A stretch of 64,000 nucleotides of DNA. Source: Microbacterium sp. GTDB lineage: Bacteria; Actinomycetota; Actinomycetes; Actinomycetales; Microbacteriaceae. The notes beneath the pieces are model-generated. The model did no database searches, had not been told where the DNA came from, and saw only the letters and a program-made list of their open reading frames with translations. Positions 51,944 through 59,621 of the stretch are shown here, piece after piece. The stretch lies in contig PNMM01000001.1 in assembly GCA_013823625.1 (NCBI GenBank), forward strand, positions 868,001 through 932,000, written 5' to 3'. A program made the translations under genes and the position numbers. Position 1 is the stretch's first letter. Each line of letters starts with the position of its first letter.

Positions 51944-52908
51944 CGCTCGCTCTCCCCCGAATCGGTGGTACTCGAACCAGCCACCAGCAGGTAGAGCACG
52001 GCCATGCGAATTGACACCCCATTCGTGACTTGAGCGAGCACCGTCGACCGGTCAGAGTCGGCAGCTTCAGACGAGATCTCTAGTCCCCGATTCATGGGGC
52101 CGGGGTGCATGACCATCGTATCCGGGCCCAGCCGAGCGAACCGCTCGGCGGTCAGGCCCCACACGCGCGCATACTCACGGGCCGTCGGAAAGAACGCGTC
52201 GCGCATTCGTTCGCTCTGGATGCGCAGCATCATGACAGCGTCAGGAGCGAGAGCGAGTGCGTCATCGAGGTGTTCGTGCACCGTCACGGGCCACTCGTCG
52301 ACCCCGTGGGGAAGCAAGGTTCGCGGCGCGACGAGGTGCACGTGAGCCCCGAGGGTCGAGAGCAGCCACACGTTTGATCGCGCGACGCGCGAGTGCACAA
52401 TGTCGCCCACGATGACGACGCGCATGCCCTCGAGGTCGCGACCGCGTGCCTCGTGGCCGAATCGCCGTTCTCGAATCGTGTAGGCGTCGAGCAGCGCTTG
52501 CGTCGGGTGCTCGTGGGTGCCATCGCCCGCGTTGATGATGGCGGCGTCAATCCAGCCGGCGTGGGCGAGCTGGTGCGCGGCTCCTGAATCGTGGTGACGC
52601 ACGACGATCGCGTCAGCGCCCATGGCCGCGAGTGTCTGGGCGGTGTCTTTGAGGCTTTCACCCTTCGAGACGCTCGATCCCTTTGCGCTGAACGTGATGA
52701 CGTCGGCGCTCAGGCGCTTGGCCGCCGACTCGAACGAGAGGCGGGTGCGCGTTGAATCTTCAAAGAACAGGTTCACGACGGTCTTGCCGCGCAGCGGAGG
52801 GAGCTTGCGCACCTCGCGATCGGCCGTCTGGGCCATGTCTTCGGCAACGTCGAGAATCTGGATGGCCGTGTCGCGATCGAGGTCGCGCGTGCTCAGCAGG
52901 TGTTTCAT
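51940..52908 (-). CDS. pyrB: Aspartate carbamoyltransferase catalytic subunit
   Basis: A 322-residue enzyme joining carbamoyl phosphate and aspartate. The carbamoyl-phosphate loop is [14 protein letters not shown] near residue 50. [28 protein letters not shown] and [14 protein letters not shown] follow, then the aspartate domain with [11 protein letters not shown]. No PyrI regulatory subunit is nearby, so control is expected at expression level through PyrR. It overlaps pyrR and pyrC by four bases each. Confidence 0.96.
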   Translation of the reverse strand: MKHLLSTRDLDRDTAIQILDVAEDMAQTADREVRKLPPLRGKTVVNLFFEDSTRTRLSFESAAKRLSADVITFSAKGSSVSKGESLKDTAQTLAAMGADAIVVRHHDSGAAHQLAHAGWIDAAIINAGDGTHEHPTQALLDAYTIRERRFGHEARGRDLEGMRVVIVGDIVHSRVARSNVWLLSTLGAHVHLVAPRTLLPHGVDEWPVTVHEHLDDALALAPDAVMMLRIQSERMRDAFFPTAREYARVWGLTAERFARLGPDTMVMHPGPMNRGLEISSEAADSDRSTVLAQVTNGVSIRMAVLYLLVAGSSTTDSGESER

Positions 52909-53435
52909 GGCTCGATCGTCACCTCATCGACGCCGTCGATCTCGGTCAATCGCACCGAGACGCGTTCGCTCGTCGCCGACGGCAGGTTCTTGCCCACGAA
53001 ATCGGCGCGAATGGGCAACTCGCGATGGCCGCGATCGACGAGCACGGCGAGGCGCACGACGCGCGGGCGACCGTGATCGACGAGAGCATCGAGCGCTGCA
53101 CGAATCGTGCGGCCCGAGTAGAGCACGTCGTCGACGAGCACGACAATGGCGTCGTCGATGCCCTCGCTCGGAATGCGCGTCGGCGCCGGCGTGCGAGTGG
53201 GGCTCTTCGCTAGGTCATCGCGGTAGAGCGTGATGTCGAGTGAGCCTGCACTCGAGACGCCCGGCTCGATCTCGTCGACAATGCGCTGAATGCGGTCGGC
53301 GAGAGTTGACCCACGGGTCGGGATGCCGAGAAACACCAGTCGGCCATCGCCACGGCGGCTCTCCAGCACTTCGTGGGCGATGCGGCGCAGAGCGCGCGTG
53401 ATGTCAGCGTCGTGCAGCACAGTGCGTGCGACCAC
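52905..53435 (-). CDS. pyrR: PyrR pyrimidine regulator / uracil phosphoribosyltransferase
   Basis: A 176-residue type I phosphoribosyltransferase fold. The PRPP motif is [20 protein letters not shown] near residue 98. An early [13 protein letters not shown] and a basic groove [10 protein letters not shown] are typical of PyrR, which binds pyr mRNA when UMP is high. GTG 53435 has AGGAGG five bases upstream. The leader RNA contains a matching hairpin (53444-53475). It heads pyrR-pyrB-pyrC-(PH)-carA-carB-pyrF-gmk. Confidence 0.95.
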   Translation of the reverse strand: MVARTVLHDADITRALRRIAHEVLESRRGDGRLVFLGIPTRGSTLADRIQRIVDEIEPGVSSAGSLDITLYRDDLAKSPTRTPAPTRIPSEGIDDAIVVLVDDVLYSGRTIRAALDALVDHGRPRVVRLAVLVDRGHRELPIRADFVGKNLPSATSERVSVRLTEIDGVDEVTIEP

Positions 53436-53443
53436 TCTGACCT

Positions 53444-53475
53444 CCTTTCCCGCCTCACAGGACGGTGGTTAAAGG
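53444..53475 (-). promoter_or_regulatory. PyrR-binding-type leader hairpin overlapping the pyrR ribosome site
   Basis: In the pyrR leader, CCTTT (53475-53471) pairs with AAAGG (53448-53444), and inside it CCG (53465-53463) pairs with CGG (53452-53450). The apical segment TCCTGTGAGG matches the known PyrR-binding loop pattern UCCNGNGAGG, with an asymmetric purine-containing bulge between stems. The AAAGG arm abuts and shares bases with the AGGAGG of pyrR. Bound PyrR would therefore block translation, the mode described for Mycobacterium smegmatis, rather than act by a terminator. Confidence 0.75.
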
Positions 53476-53490
53476 ACGTCGAACACTCTC

Positions 53491-53496
53491 AGCCTA
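53491..53496 (-). promoter_or_regulatory. TAGGCT -10-like box upstream of pyrR
   Basis: TAGGCT on the minus strand lies about 16 bases before the PyrR hairpin. Initiation seven bases on would give a leader of about 50 bases that contains the complete hairpin. The box lies in the 67-base gap after the ABC permease gene. Confidence 0.35.
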
Positions 53497-53502
53497 TCGC
53501 GA

Positions 53503-54393
53503 TCAGCCCCACCTCTTGAGCAGGGCGCGCTCGCCCAGCCCAACCAGTGCATCCGTCGTCTTGCCCAAAATGCCGAGCAGGATAATCGCGAGGAACAACC
53601 GGTCAATGCGCCCGTTGTTCTGCGAGTCGATGAGCAAGAAGCCGAGCCCCATCGACGAGCCAGCGAGTTCGGCAGCGACCAAGAAAAGCCATGACTGTGC
53701 CAGCGCGAGTCTCAGTCCCGAGACGATCGAGGGAACGACCGCCGGAAGCTGCACGACCGTGAGCAGCCGGAATCGAGTGAGACCGAACGCACGGCCTGCC
53801 TCGACCAGGTGCGGGTCAACATGACGCAGCGCGCCCGCGACGGTCGTGAATACAGGGAAAGCCGCGCCAATCGCGATGAGCGTGATCTTGGGCGGTTCGA
53901 AGATGCCCATGAAAATCACGAGGAGCGGAAGCCACGCCAGCGACGGAACTGCGCGTAGCGCACCCAAGGTCGGGTTGAGCAGCTTTGAGGCGAGCGGGGA
54001 CAAGCCCACGAGGGCGCCGACGGCCAGCCCGATCGAGGCTCCGATCGCAAACCCAATAAGCACTCTCTGCACCGAAATGGCGATATACGTGCCCAACAGA
54101 CCTGACTCGGCAAGCTCGATGGCAGCGAGGACGACCTGTGCCGGTGAGGGAAGCAGGTAGTCGGGCACCTCGGGCGACTCAGCGGCAACCCACCATGTCG
54201 CGAGGATGAGCACGGGAACGACGAGGCCGAGAAGCACGGTGCCGAGACTCGAGCGAGATCGGGAACCCTCCGAGATGGCAGTCCCCGATGCCGAATAGCC
54301 GAAACTGCTGACGAACTGAAAGAGCGACGCCGAACGGCGCCCCTCGGGAGAGGGGCGCCGAACGGGAGCGCCGCCGCGCTCATCAAAGCTCAT
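53503..54393 (-). CDS. ABC transporter permease, sulfonate/nitrate/taurine type
   Basis: A 296-residue BPD_transp_1 permease with about six membrane segments, the first near residues 48-68 (LGTVLLGLVVPVLILATWWV). The EAA loop that docks the ATPase reads GRAFGLTRFRLLTVVQLPAV near residue 195. The N-terminal 45 residues are basic, Ser-rich and probably cytoplasmic. It follows the binding-protein gene by two bases, so the transporter is one operon (ATPase, binding protein, permease). The imported solute cannot be read from sequence. Confidence 0.92.
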   Translation of the reverse strand: MSFDERGGAPVRRPSPEGRRSASLFQFVSSFGYSASGTAISEGSRSRSSLGTVLLGLVVPVLILATWWVAAESPEVPDYLLPSPAQVVLAAIELAESGLLGTYIAISVQRVLIGFAIGASIGLAVGALVGLSPLASKLLNPTLGALRAVPSLAWLPLLVIFMGIFEPPKITLIAIGAAFPVFTTVAGALRHVDPHLVEAGRAFGLTRFRLLTVVQLPAVVPSIVSGLRLALAQSWLFLVAAELAGSSMGLGFLLIDSQNNGRIDRLFLAIILLGILGKTTDALVGLGERALLKRWG

Positions 54394-54395
54394 GC

Positions 54396-55424
54396 TTAGG
54401 CAATCGCATTCGGGTCGGCCGCGAGGGCAAACGTGTCATTGAAGAGGGCATCCAGCGCCGCGTCGATGAGCTCCTGGTTGGGCACGTCACCGCTTTCGAC
54501 GAAGATCGGACCAATGACCGAAAGCACGTCGCGCTGCGCGTCGCCGGGCACGTTGTCAATGTCGATGACCGTGCGCGCAATCGTCGCCTCGGCGATCGCG
54601 ATGTCGATACCCGCCACCTCGGCCAGAATCGCTGCCGTCTCGTCGGGGTTCTCGAGCGCCCAGAGACGAGCCTTCTCGTAGGCGTTCACTACGAGCTGAG
54701 CCAAGTCGGGGTGGTTCGTGATGAAGTCTTCCGTCGCGTTGAGGAAGCCGTAGGAGTTGAAGTCAACGTTGTCGTAGATGATCTCTGCGGCGCCGTTGTA
54801 GACCGAGGTCGCGAGCAGCGGATCGAGTCCGGCCCAGGCGTCAACCGCGCCCGTCTCGAGTGCCGTCTTGCCATCAGCGTGCTGAAGGTTCTGCAGGCTG
54901 ATGTCGGCGAGGGTCAAGCCCTCTTCTGCCAGAGCCTGCAGCAAGAAGAAGTACGGGTCGGTGCCCTTGGTGGCGGCAACCGTGCCGCCCGCCAGGTCGG
55001 CGACCGAGGTGATGTCGCTGCCGGTCGGAACCGCGATCGCCGCCCAGTTCGGCTGGGTGAAGATGTTGATCACCTGAATCGGGCTGCCGTTCGAGCGCGC
55101 GAGCAGCGCCGCCGAGCCGGCCGTCGAACCCACGTCGATGGCACCGGCACGCAGGGCTTCATTCGCCTTGTTTGAGCCGGCCGATTGCACCCACTCGACG
55201 GTCACGTCGTCGCCCAACTCGGCCTCCAGCCAGCCCTGGTCTTTGATGATGAGGCTCAGCGGATTGTAGGTCGCAAAGTCAAGAGTCAGCGTGGTGTCGC
55301 TCCACTCGGCGCCCTCGGTGGGTTCAGGGGCGACAGAGCCTTCACCGGCAACGCAGCCGGTCATGGCCATGGCTACTACCGCGGTGGTCGCAGTCAGCAG
55401 GGTCAGACGGGTGCGGGTGCTCAT
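54396..55424 (-). CDS. ABC transporter solute-binding lipoprotein, SsuA/TauA-like
   Basis: A 342-residue extracellular binding protein. A signal peptide ends in the lipobox AMTGC with Cys24, to be modified by Lgt. The mature part has two type II lobes: ATYNPLSLIIKDQGWLEAEL, NEALRAGAIDVGSTAGSAAL, VADLAGGTVAATKGTDPYFF and GAVDAWAGLDPLLA match the aliphatic sulfonate-binding pattern (SsuA, TIGR01728). No sulfonate monooxygenase gene is nearby, so taurine, nitrate or a thiamine precursor remain possible. A repeat-rich 92-base gap separates it from the ATPase gene. Confidence 0.9.
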   Translation of the reverse strand: MSTRTRLTLLTATTAVVAMAMTGCVAGEGSVAPEPTEGAEWSDTTLTLDFATYNPLSLIIKDQGWLEAELGDDVTVEWVQSAGSNKANEALRAGAIDVGSTAGSAALLARSNGSPIQVINIFTQPNWAAIAVPTGSDITSVADLAGGTVAATKGTDPYFFLLQALAEEGLTLADISLQNLQHADGKTALETGAVDAWAGLDPLLATSVYNGAAEIIYDNVDFNSYGFLNATEDFITNHPDLAQLVVNAYEKARLWALENPDETAAILAEVAGIDIAIAEATIARTVIDIDNVPGDAQRDVLSVIGPIFVESGDVPNQELIDAALDALFNDTFALAADPNAIA

Positions 55425-55463
55425 GATGGCCTTTCGGTTGGTGGTCGGGTGACCGGGTGGTGG

Positions 55464-55499
55464 GGTGGTGGCGGAACAGGTGGTGGCGGAACGGGTGGT
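55464..55499. repeat. 15-base tandem repeat between ATPase and binding-protein genes
   Basis: The plus-strand 14-mer ggtggtggcggaac occurs at 55464-55477 and 55479-55492, followed by a partial third copy to about 55501 and related GGTGG units from 55440. The transcript is C-rich. It lies after the ATPase stop and before the binding-protein ribosome site (AAAGG). Confidence 0.75.
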
Positions 55500-55516
55500 G
55501 CGGTCAGAGGGACGTA

Positions 55517-56332
55517 CTAGCTGCCGTGATGGCTCGGCACGCCGAGTGCCTCGAGCAGCTTCGCGCGGAGGCGGGTCAAGACGACGGATGCGCGGTCGCG
55601 CGGCCGGGCGCCGGGCACGTCGAGGATCATGCTGATGGTCGCGCCCTCGCGGTCGTGCCGCGTGCCGAGCAAAACGATGCGATCGGCAAGAGCGAGCGCC
55701 TCATCGACGTCGTGGGTGACGAGAACGATCGTGGCCGGTTCGGCCCGGTGGATGTCGACCAACAGGTCTTGCATCGTCAGTCGCGTGAGAGCATCCAGCG
55801 CCCCGAACGGCTCATCGAGCAAGAGCACTCCGGGTCCGCGGGCGAGGGCGCGAGCAAGCGAGACGCGCTGCGCCATGCCACCGGAAATCTCGCGCGGCTT
55901 GAGACCCGCGGCGTGCGACAGCTGCACGAGCTCGAGAAGCTCGGCAACGCGGGCTGCGCCCTGGCGCCGGTCGAGACCGCGCGGCAGCCCCAGCTCGATA
56001 TTGCGAGCGACCGTGCGCCACGGCAAGAGCCGGGGCTCTTGAAAGGCCACGGCCGACCGCTGGTCGGCGGGCGCAACCGCGGTGCGGTCGATCGTCAAGG
56101 TTCCTGAAGTGGGTCGGTCGAGTCCGCTGATCTGTCGCAACAGCGTTGACTTGCCGCAACCCGAGGGGCCGAGGAGTGCCACGATCTCGCCGGGGGCAAT
56201 GTCGAGTTGAACATCCCGAAGCACGACGCGCGGTTCACCGCCGTTGACGCCCGGAAACGTGCGTCCGACGCCGCGCAACGACACCGGCAGTGCCGGCGAC
56301 ACGGCGACGGTGGTCGACTCACTCAATGACAT
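55517..56332 (-). CDS. ABC transporter ATP-binding protein, SsuB/TauB-like
   Basis: A 271-residue ABC ATPase. Walker A is GPSGCGKST near residue 55, the Q-loop is VAFQEPRLLPWRT, the signature is EISGGMAQRVSLARAL and Walker B is VLLLDEPFGALD. The pattern QEPRLLPW is typical of sulfonate/nitrate/taurine importers. I chose ATG 56332 (MSLSESTTVAV), which has TACGGT six bases upstream; an extension to 56383 is not homologous. It heads the transporter operon. Confidence 0.92.
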   Translation of the reverse strand: MSLSESTTVAVSPALPVSLRGVGRTFPGVNGGEPRVVLRDVQLDIAPGEIVALLGPSGCGKSTLLRQISGLDRPTSGTLTIDRTAVAPADQRSAVAFQEPRLLPWRTVARNIELGLPRGLDRRQGAARVAELLELVQLSHAAGLKPREISGGMAQRVSLARALARGPGVLLLDEPFGALDALTRLTMQDLLVDIHRAEPATIVLVTHDVDEALALADRIVLLGTRHDREGATISMILDVPGARPRDRASVVLTRLRAKLLEALGVPSHHGS

Positions 56333-56338
56333 GACGTC

Positions 56339-56344
56339 ACCGTA
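56339..56344 (-). promoter_or_regulatory. TACGGT -10-like box, leaderless start of the ABC operon
   Basis: The minus strand reads TACGGT, six bases, then ATG at 56332. The upstream 40 bases carry phased repeats (56380-56421). Confidence 0.45.
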
Positions 56345-56379
56345 CGAGCCGCCCTCACCCCCCAGCAAACCGGGCAGAC

Positions 56380-56421
56380 ACACAACGACACGCAGTGAAA
56401 CACAACGTCACACAAGCGTCA
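56380..56421. repeat. Three phased ACACAA repeats upstream of the ABC operon
   Basis: Plus-strand copies acacaacgaca (56380), acacaacgtca (56400) and acacaagcgtca (56410) begin 20 and 10 bases apart, that is on one helical face. They end about 36 bases upstream of the TACGGT box, where an activator or repressor would bind. The gap lies between nusB and the ATPase gene. Confidence 0.5.
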
Positions 56422-56435
56422 CAGAGGCTCGTCGA

Positions 56436-56852
56436 CTACACGCGAACGTCGTCAGCAATCGCTCCGAGCACGCCATTCACGAAAGGCGCGCTGTCATCGG
56501 TCGACAGCACGCTCGCAAGTTCCATCGCTTCGGCGATCGCCACGGCCGTGGGAATGTCGGGGTTTTCTCGCAGTTCCCACGTCGCGAGGCGAAGAATCGC
56601 GCGATCGACGACGGGCATGCGCGCGAGGGTCCAGCCCACCGCGTGCTGTTCGATCAGCGCATCAATCTCGGCAAGCGAATCGTCGACTCCGCGGACGATC
56701 TGCTCCGCGTAAGCCCAGCTTGACGCGCGCTGAGTAGCCGCCGCGGCACGTCGAGCCTCTTCGCCGAGAATCTCGGCGATCGGAACCTGCCGAACGTCGG
56801 CAATGTAGAGCATGTCGAGGGCCCGCTTGCGGGCCTTGCTACGAGCGCTCAC
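56436..56852 (-). CDS. nusB: Transcription antitermination factor NusB
   Basis: A 138-residue all-helical NusB that binds boxA RNA with NusE (S10). RSKARKRALDMLYIADV opens the protein, and the conserved C-terminal half includes RMPVVDRAILRLATWELREN and VNGVLGAIADD. The start overlaps the efp stop by one base, and the efp-nusB order is standard. The downstream gene here is the ABC operon instead of the usual close link with pyrR. Confidence 0.95.
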   Translation of the reverse strand: MSARSKARKRALDMLYIADVRQVPIAEILGEEARRAAAATQRASSWAYAEQIVRGVDDSLAEIDALIEQHAVGWTLARMPVVDRAILRLATWELRENPDIPTAVAIAEAMELASVLSTDDSAPFVNGVLGAIADDVRV

Positions 56853-57415
56853 TACTCGCTGACGCGGCCCAGGTAATCACCCGTTCGCGTGTCGACCTTG
56901 ACCTTGGTGCCCGTCTCGAGAAACAGCGGAACCTGAATCTCGTAGCCGGTCTCAACGGTGGCGGGCTTGGTACCGCCGGTCGAGCGGTCGCCCTGGAGGC
57001 CCGGCTCGGTGTAGGTGACCTCGAGAATGACCGACGCGGGCAAATCGAGGTAGAGCGGCGCGCCCTCGTTCATGGCAATCGTCACGATCTGGTTCTCAAG
57101 CATGAAGTTCGAGGCGTCGCCAACGACCGACGCGGGCACGGTGACCTGCTCGTAGTCGGTGGTGTCCATGAAGACGTAGTCGGCACCGTCTTGGTAGAGG
57201 TATTGGTAGTCGCGACGGTCAACAATCGCGAAGTCAACCTTGGTGCCCGCGTTGAACGTCTTGTCGACAACCTTGCCGCTCATGACATTGCGCATCTTGG
57301 TGCGCACGAACGCGCCGCCCTTTCCCGGCTTGACGTGCTGGAACTCGATGACGTTCCAGAGCTGCCCGTCGAGGTTGAGCACGCTGCCGTTCTTGATGTC
57401 GTTCGTGGTCGCCAT
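56852..57415 (-). CDS. efp: Elongation factor P
   Basis: A 187-residue EF-P, which rescues ribosomes stalled at polyproline. It has three beta-barrel domains. The exposed loop that reaches the peptidyl-transferase centre is [15 protein letters not shown], with the Lys of PGKGG at about residue 32. The C-terminal [20 protein letters not shown] matches the family signature. The ATG follows a TTCAGG element. The adjacent aroQ-efp order is common in Gram-positives. Confidence 0.96.
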   Translation of the reverse strand: MATTNDIKNGSVLNLDGQLWNVIEFQHVKPGKGGAFVRTKMRNVMSGKVVDKTFNAGTKVDFAIVDRRDYQYLYQDGADYVFMDTTDYEQVTVPASVVGDASNFMLENQIVTIAMNEGAPLYLDLPASVILEVTYTEPGLQGDRSTGGTKPATVETGYEIQVPLFLETGTKVKVDTRTGDYLGRVSE

Positions 57416-57456
57416 GAGTACCTGAAGTCCGTTTCGGTGAGGAGCAGAAGAATCGA

Positions 57457-57470
57457 GCGCGCGAGCGCGC
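57457..57470 (-). terminator. GC hairpin between aroQ and efp, possible terminator
   Basis: GCGCGC (57457-57462) and GCGCGC (57465-57470) pair around a two-base loop core; on the minus strand the stem is followed by TCGATTCTTCT. It lies 37 bases after the aroQ stop and might end the aro transcript or partly attenuate it before efp. Confidence 0.35.
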
Positions 57471-57506
57471 CGCCGCGAAAGTCTAGTCGACGCGCGTGCG
57501 CGCTCC

Positions 57507-57950
57507 CTAGTGAGCGTGCAGCAGCTGGGCGAGGGCGAGGCGATAGGAGCCGAAACCGAACCCGGCGATCACTCCGGTCGCGACCCCAGAGATGACGCTC
57601 GTGTGCCGAAACTCTTCGCGCGCGTGCGGGTTTGAGAGGTGCACTTCAATGACCGGGATGCCCGCCTCGGTCACGAGGGCCACCGCGTCGCGCAGGGCGT
57701 AGCTGTAGTGCGTGAAGGCTGCAGGATTCAGGATGACCGGGGTGCGAGCATCCGCCGCATCATGCAGCCAGCCGATGAGTTCGGCTTCATCGTTCGACTG
57801 ACGAAGATCGATCTCAACACCCTCGGCGGCCGAACTGAGCTCGGTGCGCAACTCGTCGAGCGTCGCTGTGCCATAGATCGTGGGCTCGCGCGTGCCGAGG
57901 CGATTCAAGTTGGGCCCGTTGAGCACGAGCACGCGAGTGACTGCGGTCAT
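57507..57950 (-). CDS. aroQ: 3-dehydroquinate dehydratase, type II
   Basis: A 147-residue dodecameric type II dehydroquinase for step three of the shikimate pathway. [18 protein letters not shown] carries the lid Arg and the catalytic Tyr. [15 protein letters not shown] and [17 protein letters not shown] supply the Asn and His residues of the site. ATG 57950 has TAGGGT six bases upstream, and a perfect ten-base palindrome sits at the -35 position, so it may have its own regulated promoter within the aro cluster. Confidence 0.96.
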   Translation of the reverse strand: MTAVTRVLVLNGPNLNRLGTREPTIYGTATLDELRTELSSAAEGVEIDLRQSNDEAELIGWLHDAADARTPVILNPAAFTHYSYALRDAVALVTEAGIPVIEVHLSNPHAREEFRHTSVISGVATGVIAGFGFGSYRLALAQLLHAH

Positions 57951-57956
57951 GGCGTC

Positions 57957-57962
57957 ACCCTA
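57957..57962 (-). promoter_or_regulatory. aroQ: TAGGGT -10-like box, leaderless aroQ start
   Basis: The minus strand reads TAGGGT, six bases, then ATG at 57950. This hexamer is not built from a stop codon; aroB ends in TGA farther upstream. Confidence 0.45.
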
Positions 57963-57968
57963 CCGGCG

Positions 57969-57978
57969 TGAGCGCTCA
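57969..57978. repeat. Perfect palindrome TGAGCGCTCA at the aroQ -35 position
   Basis: The ten-base palindrome lies six bases upstream of the TAGGGT box and includes the aroB stop codon. Its position would let a dimeric repressor occlude polymerase. Confidence 0.5.
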
Positions 57979-59052
57979 CTCCCCTACCTCTTGGTAGGCG
58001 GCAAAGAGCATCGACTCGTCGGTGCCATTCAGAACGCGCGGCTTGGCAACATCATCGAGAACGATGAAGCGCAGCATGCCCGCGCGCGCCTTCTTGTCGC
58101 GCTGCATCGTCGCGAGAAGGGTCTTCCAACGACCGAGCGGGTACCCCGTGGGCAGGGTGAGTGACGCAAGGATGCGCCGCGTGCGGTCGACCTGCTCCGC
58201 CGGCAGCGAGCCCGCGAGGTGCGAAAGCTCGGCCGCGAAGACCATGCCGATCGAGATCGCGGCGCCGTGTCGCCAGCGATACCGCTCGGCGTGCTCGATC
58301 GCGTGACCGAGCGTGTGCCCGTAGTTGAGAATCTCGCGTCGGCCCTGCTCGGTGAAGTCGTCGCTGACGACAGCGGCCTTGACGCGGATGCTGCGCTCAA
58401 TGAGTTCACGGAAGACAGGGCTCGTGCGGTCGGTCGCGACACTCACATCGGCCTCGAGCAACTCAAGAATGACCGGGTCGGCGATGAAGCCGCATTTCAC
58501 CACTTCAGCGAAACCGGCGAGGATCTCGTTCTGCGGCAAGTCGGCAAGTAGGTCGAGGTCACACAGAACCGCCGTGGGTGCCCAAAAGGCTCCGACGAGG
58601 TTTTTGCCCTCGGCCGTGTTGATCCCGGTCTTGCCTCCGACCGCGGCGTCGACCATTCCGAGCACGGTTGTCGGAACCTGTATCACCGCGACGCCGCGCA
58701 GCCACGTGGCGGCCACAAAGCCCGCGAGGTCGGTGGTGGCTCCTCCGCCGAGGCCGACCACAGCATCCGTTCGCGTGAAATCGGTCTGGCCCATGATTTG
58801 CCAGCAGAAGGCGGCGACCTCAATGCGCTTGGCGCCTTCGGCGTCGGGCACTTCGGCGAGCAGCACCTCGACACGACCGGCGAGCTGCTCGCGAAGAGCC
58901 TCGGCCTGCGCGGCCAGCGGGGGCGCGTGAATGACGAGCACCTTGCTTGCGGCGGGCGGGAGCACGGTCGCGATCTCGGCGAGCAGACCGCGGCCCACGC
59001 GAACCTCGTAGGCGGGCGGGCCACTCACGGGAATGACGGTGGTATCGGTCAT
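57976..59052 (-). CDS. aroB: 3-dehydroquinate synthase
   Basis: A 358-residue NAD- and metal-dependent enzyme for step two of the shikimate pathway. GLGGGATTDLAGFVAATWLRG binds NAD. VPTTVLGMVDAAVGGKTGIN carries substrate residues, and metal ligands are expected in EVVKCGFIAD and NYGHTLGHAIEH. ATG 59052 overlaps the aroK stop by four bases; the upstream extension lies in aroK. Confidence 0.97.
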   Translation of the reverse strand: MTDTTVIPVSGPPAYEVRVGRGLLAEIATVLPPAASKVLVIHAPPLAAQAEALREQLAGRVEVLLAEVPDAEGAKRIEVAAFCWQIMGQTDFTRTDAVVGLGGGATTDLAGFVAATWLRGVAVIQVPTTVLGMVDAAVGGKTGINTAEGKNLVGAFWAPTAVLCDLDLLADLPQNEILAGFAEVVKCGFIADPVILELLEADVSVATDRTSPVFRELIERSIRVKAAVVSDDFTEQGRREILNYGHTLGHAIEHAERYRWRHGAAISIGMVFAAELSHLAGSLPAEQVDRTRRILASLTLPTGYPLGRWKTLLATMQRDKKARAGMLRFIVLDDVAKPRVLNGTDESMLFAAYQEVGE

Positions 59053-59603
59053 GACTCTCCAGCCGAGGTCGCGCTCGCGCGCACCCACTCGGCAATCTCA
59101 GCGGCGATGTGGTCGATGGGTCGTGATGAGGTGTCCCACGTGGCGGCGGCAAGCGCGGTGTAGGTGGGCATTCGGCTGTCGACGAGCGTGACCCAGGCGT
59201 CGATGCCGTCGCGAACAAGCGGGCGCGTTTCGGGGTCGAGGCGCTCAGCAGCCGCCTCGGCGGTGATCGTCAAGAGCACGACCGGCAGCCCCGCCAGTGA
59301 CTGGGCGACGCTCGGCGTCATGACGGCTCCCCCGCCGAGCGACACGACAGCGCCGTCGTGGGCAAGAGCGTCAGCAACAGCGGCCGCCTCGAGCGCGCGA
59401 AAGGCTGGCTCGCCCTGCGTTGCGAAGATGTCAGATATTGCGCCGTGCTCGGCGGCAATCTCCCGATCGGTATCAATGAACGGTGCATCGAGGATGCGCC
59501 CCAACCGCTTACCCACTCGCGACTTGCCGGCGGCAGGCGGCCCGATGAGCACAACAGCGGGCCGTGCGTCGCCACCGGCCACGCCCGATCTCAGGTCAGC
59601 CAC
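59049..59603 (-). CDS. aroK: Shikimate kinase
   Basis: A 184-residue P-loop kinase for step five of the pathway. Walker A is GPPAAGKSRVGK near residue 21. DTDREI holds the magnesium and shikimate Asp, FRALEA supplies the shikimate Arg, VSLGGGAV is the Walker B-like turn and the lid Arg is in DPETRPLV. The GTG at 59603 lies 18 bases after the aroC stop and the gene overlaps aroB by four bases. Confidence 0.95.
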   Translation of the reverse strand: MADLRSGVAGGDARPAVVLIGPPAAGKSRVGKRLGRILDAPFIDTDREIAAEHGAISDIFATQGEPAFRALEAAAVADALAHDGAVVSLGGGAVMTPSVAQSLAGLPVVLLTITAEAAAERLDPETRPLVRDGIDAWVTLVDSRMPTYTALAAATWDTSSRPIDHIAAEIAEWVRASATSAGES

Positions 59604-59621
59604 GAGTTGCTCGACGCCCTG

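Noticed and set aside
53503-56435. Treating the ABC importer as a recently acquired island
   Set aside because: No IS element, tRNA or flanking direct repeat is present, and base composition and codon style resemble the neighbours.
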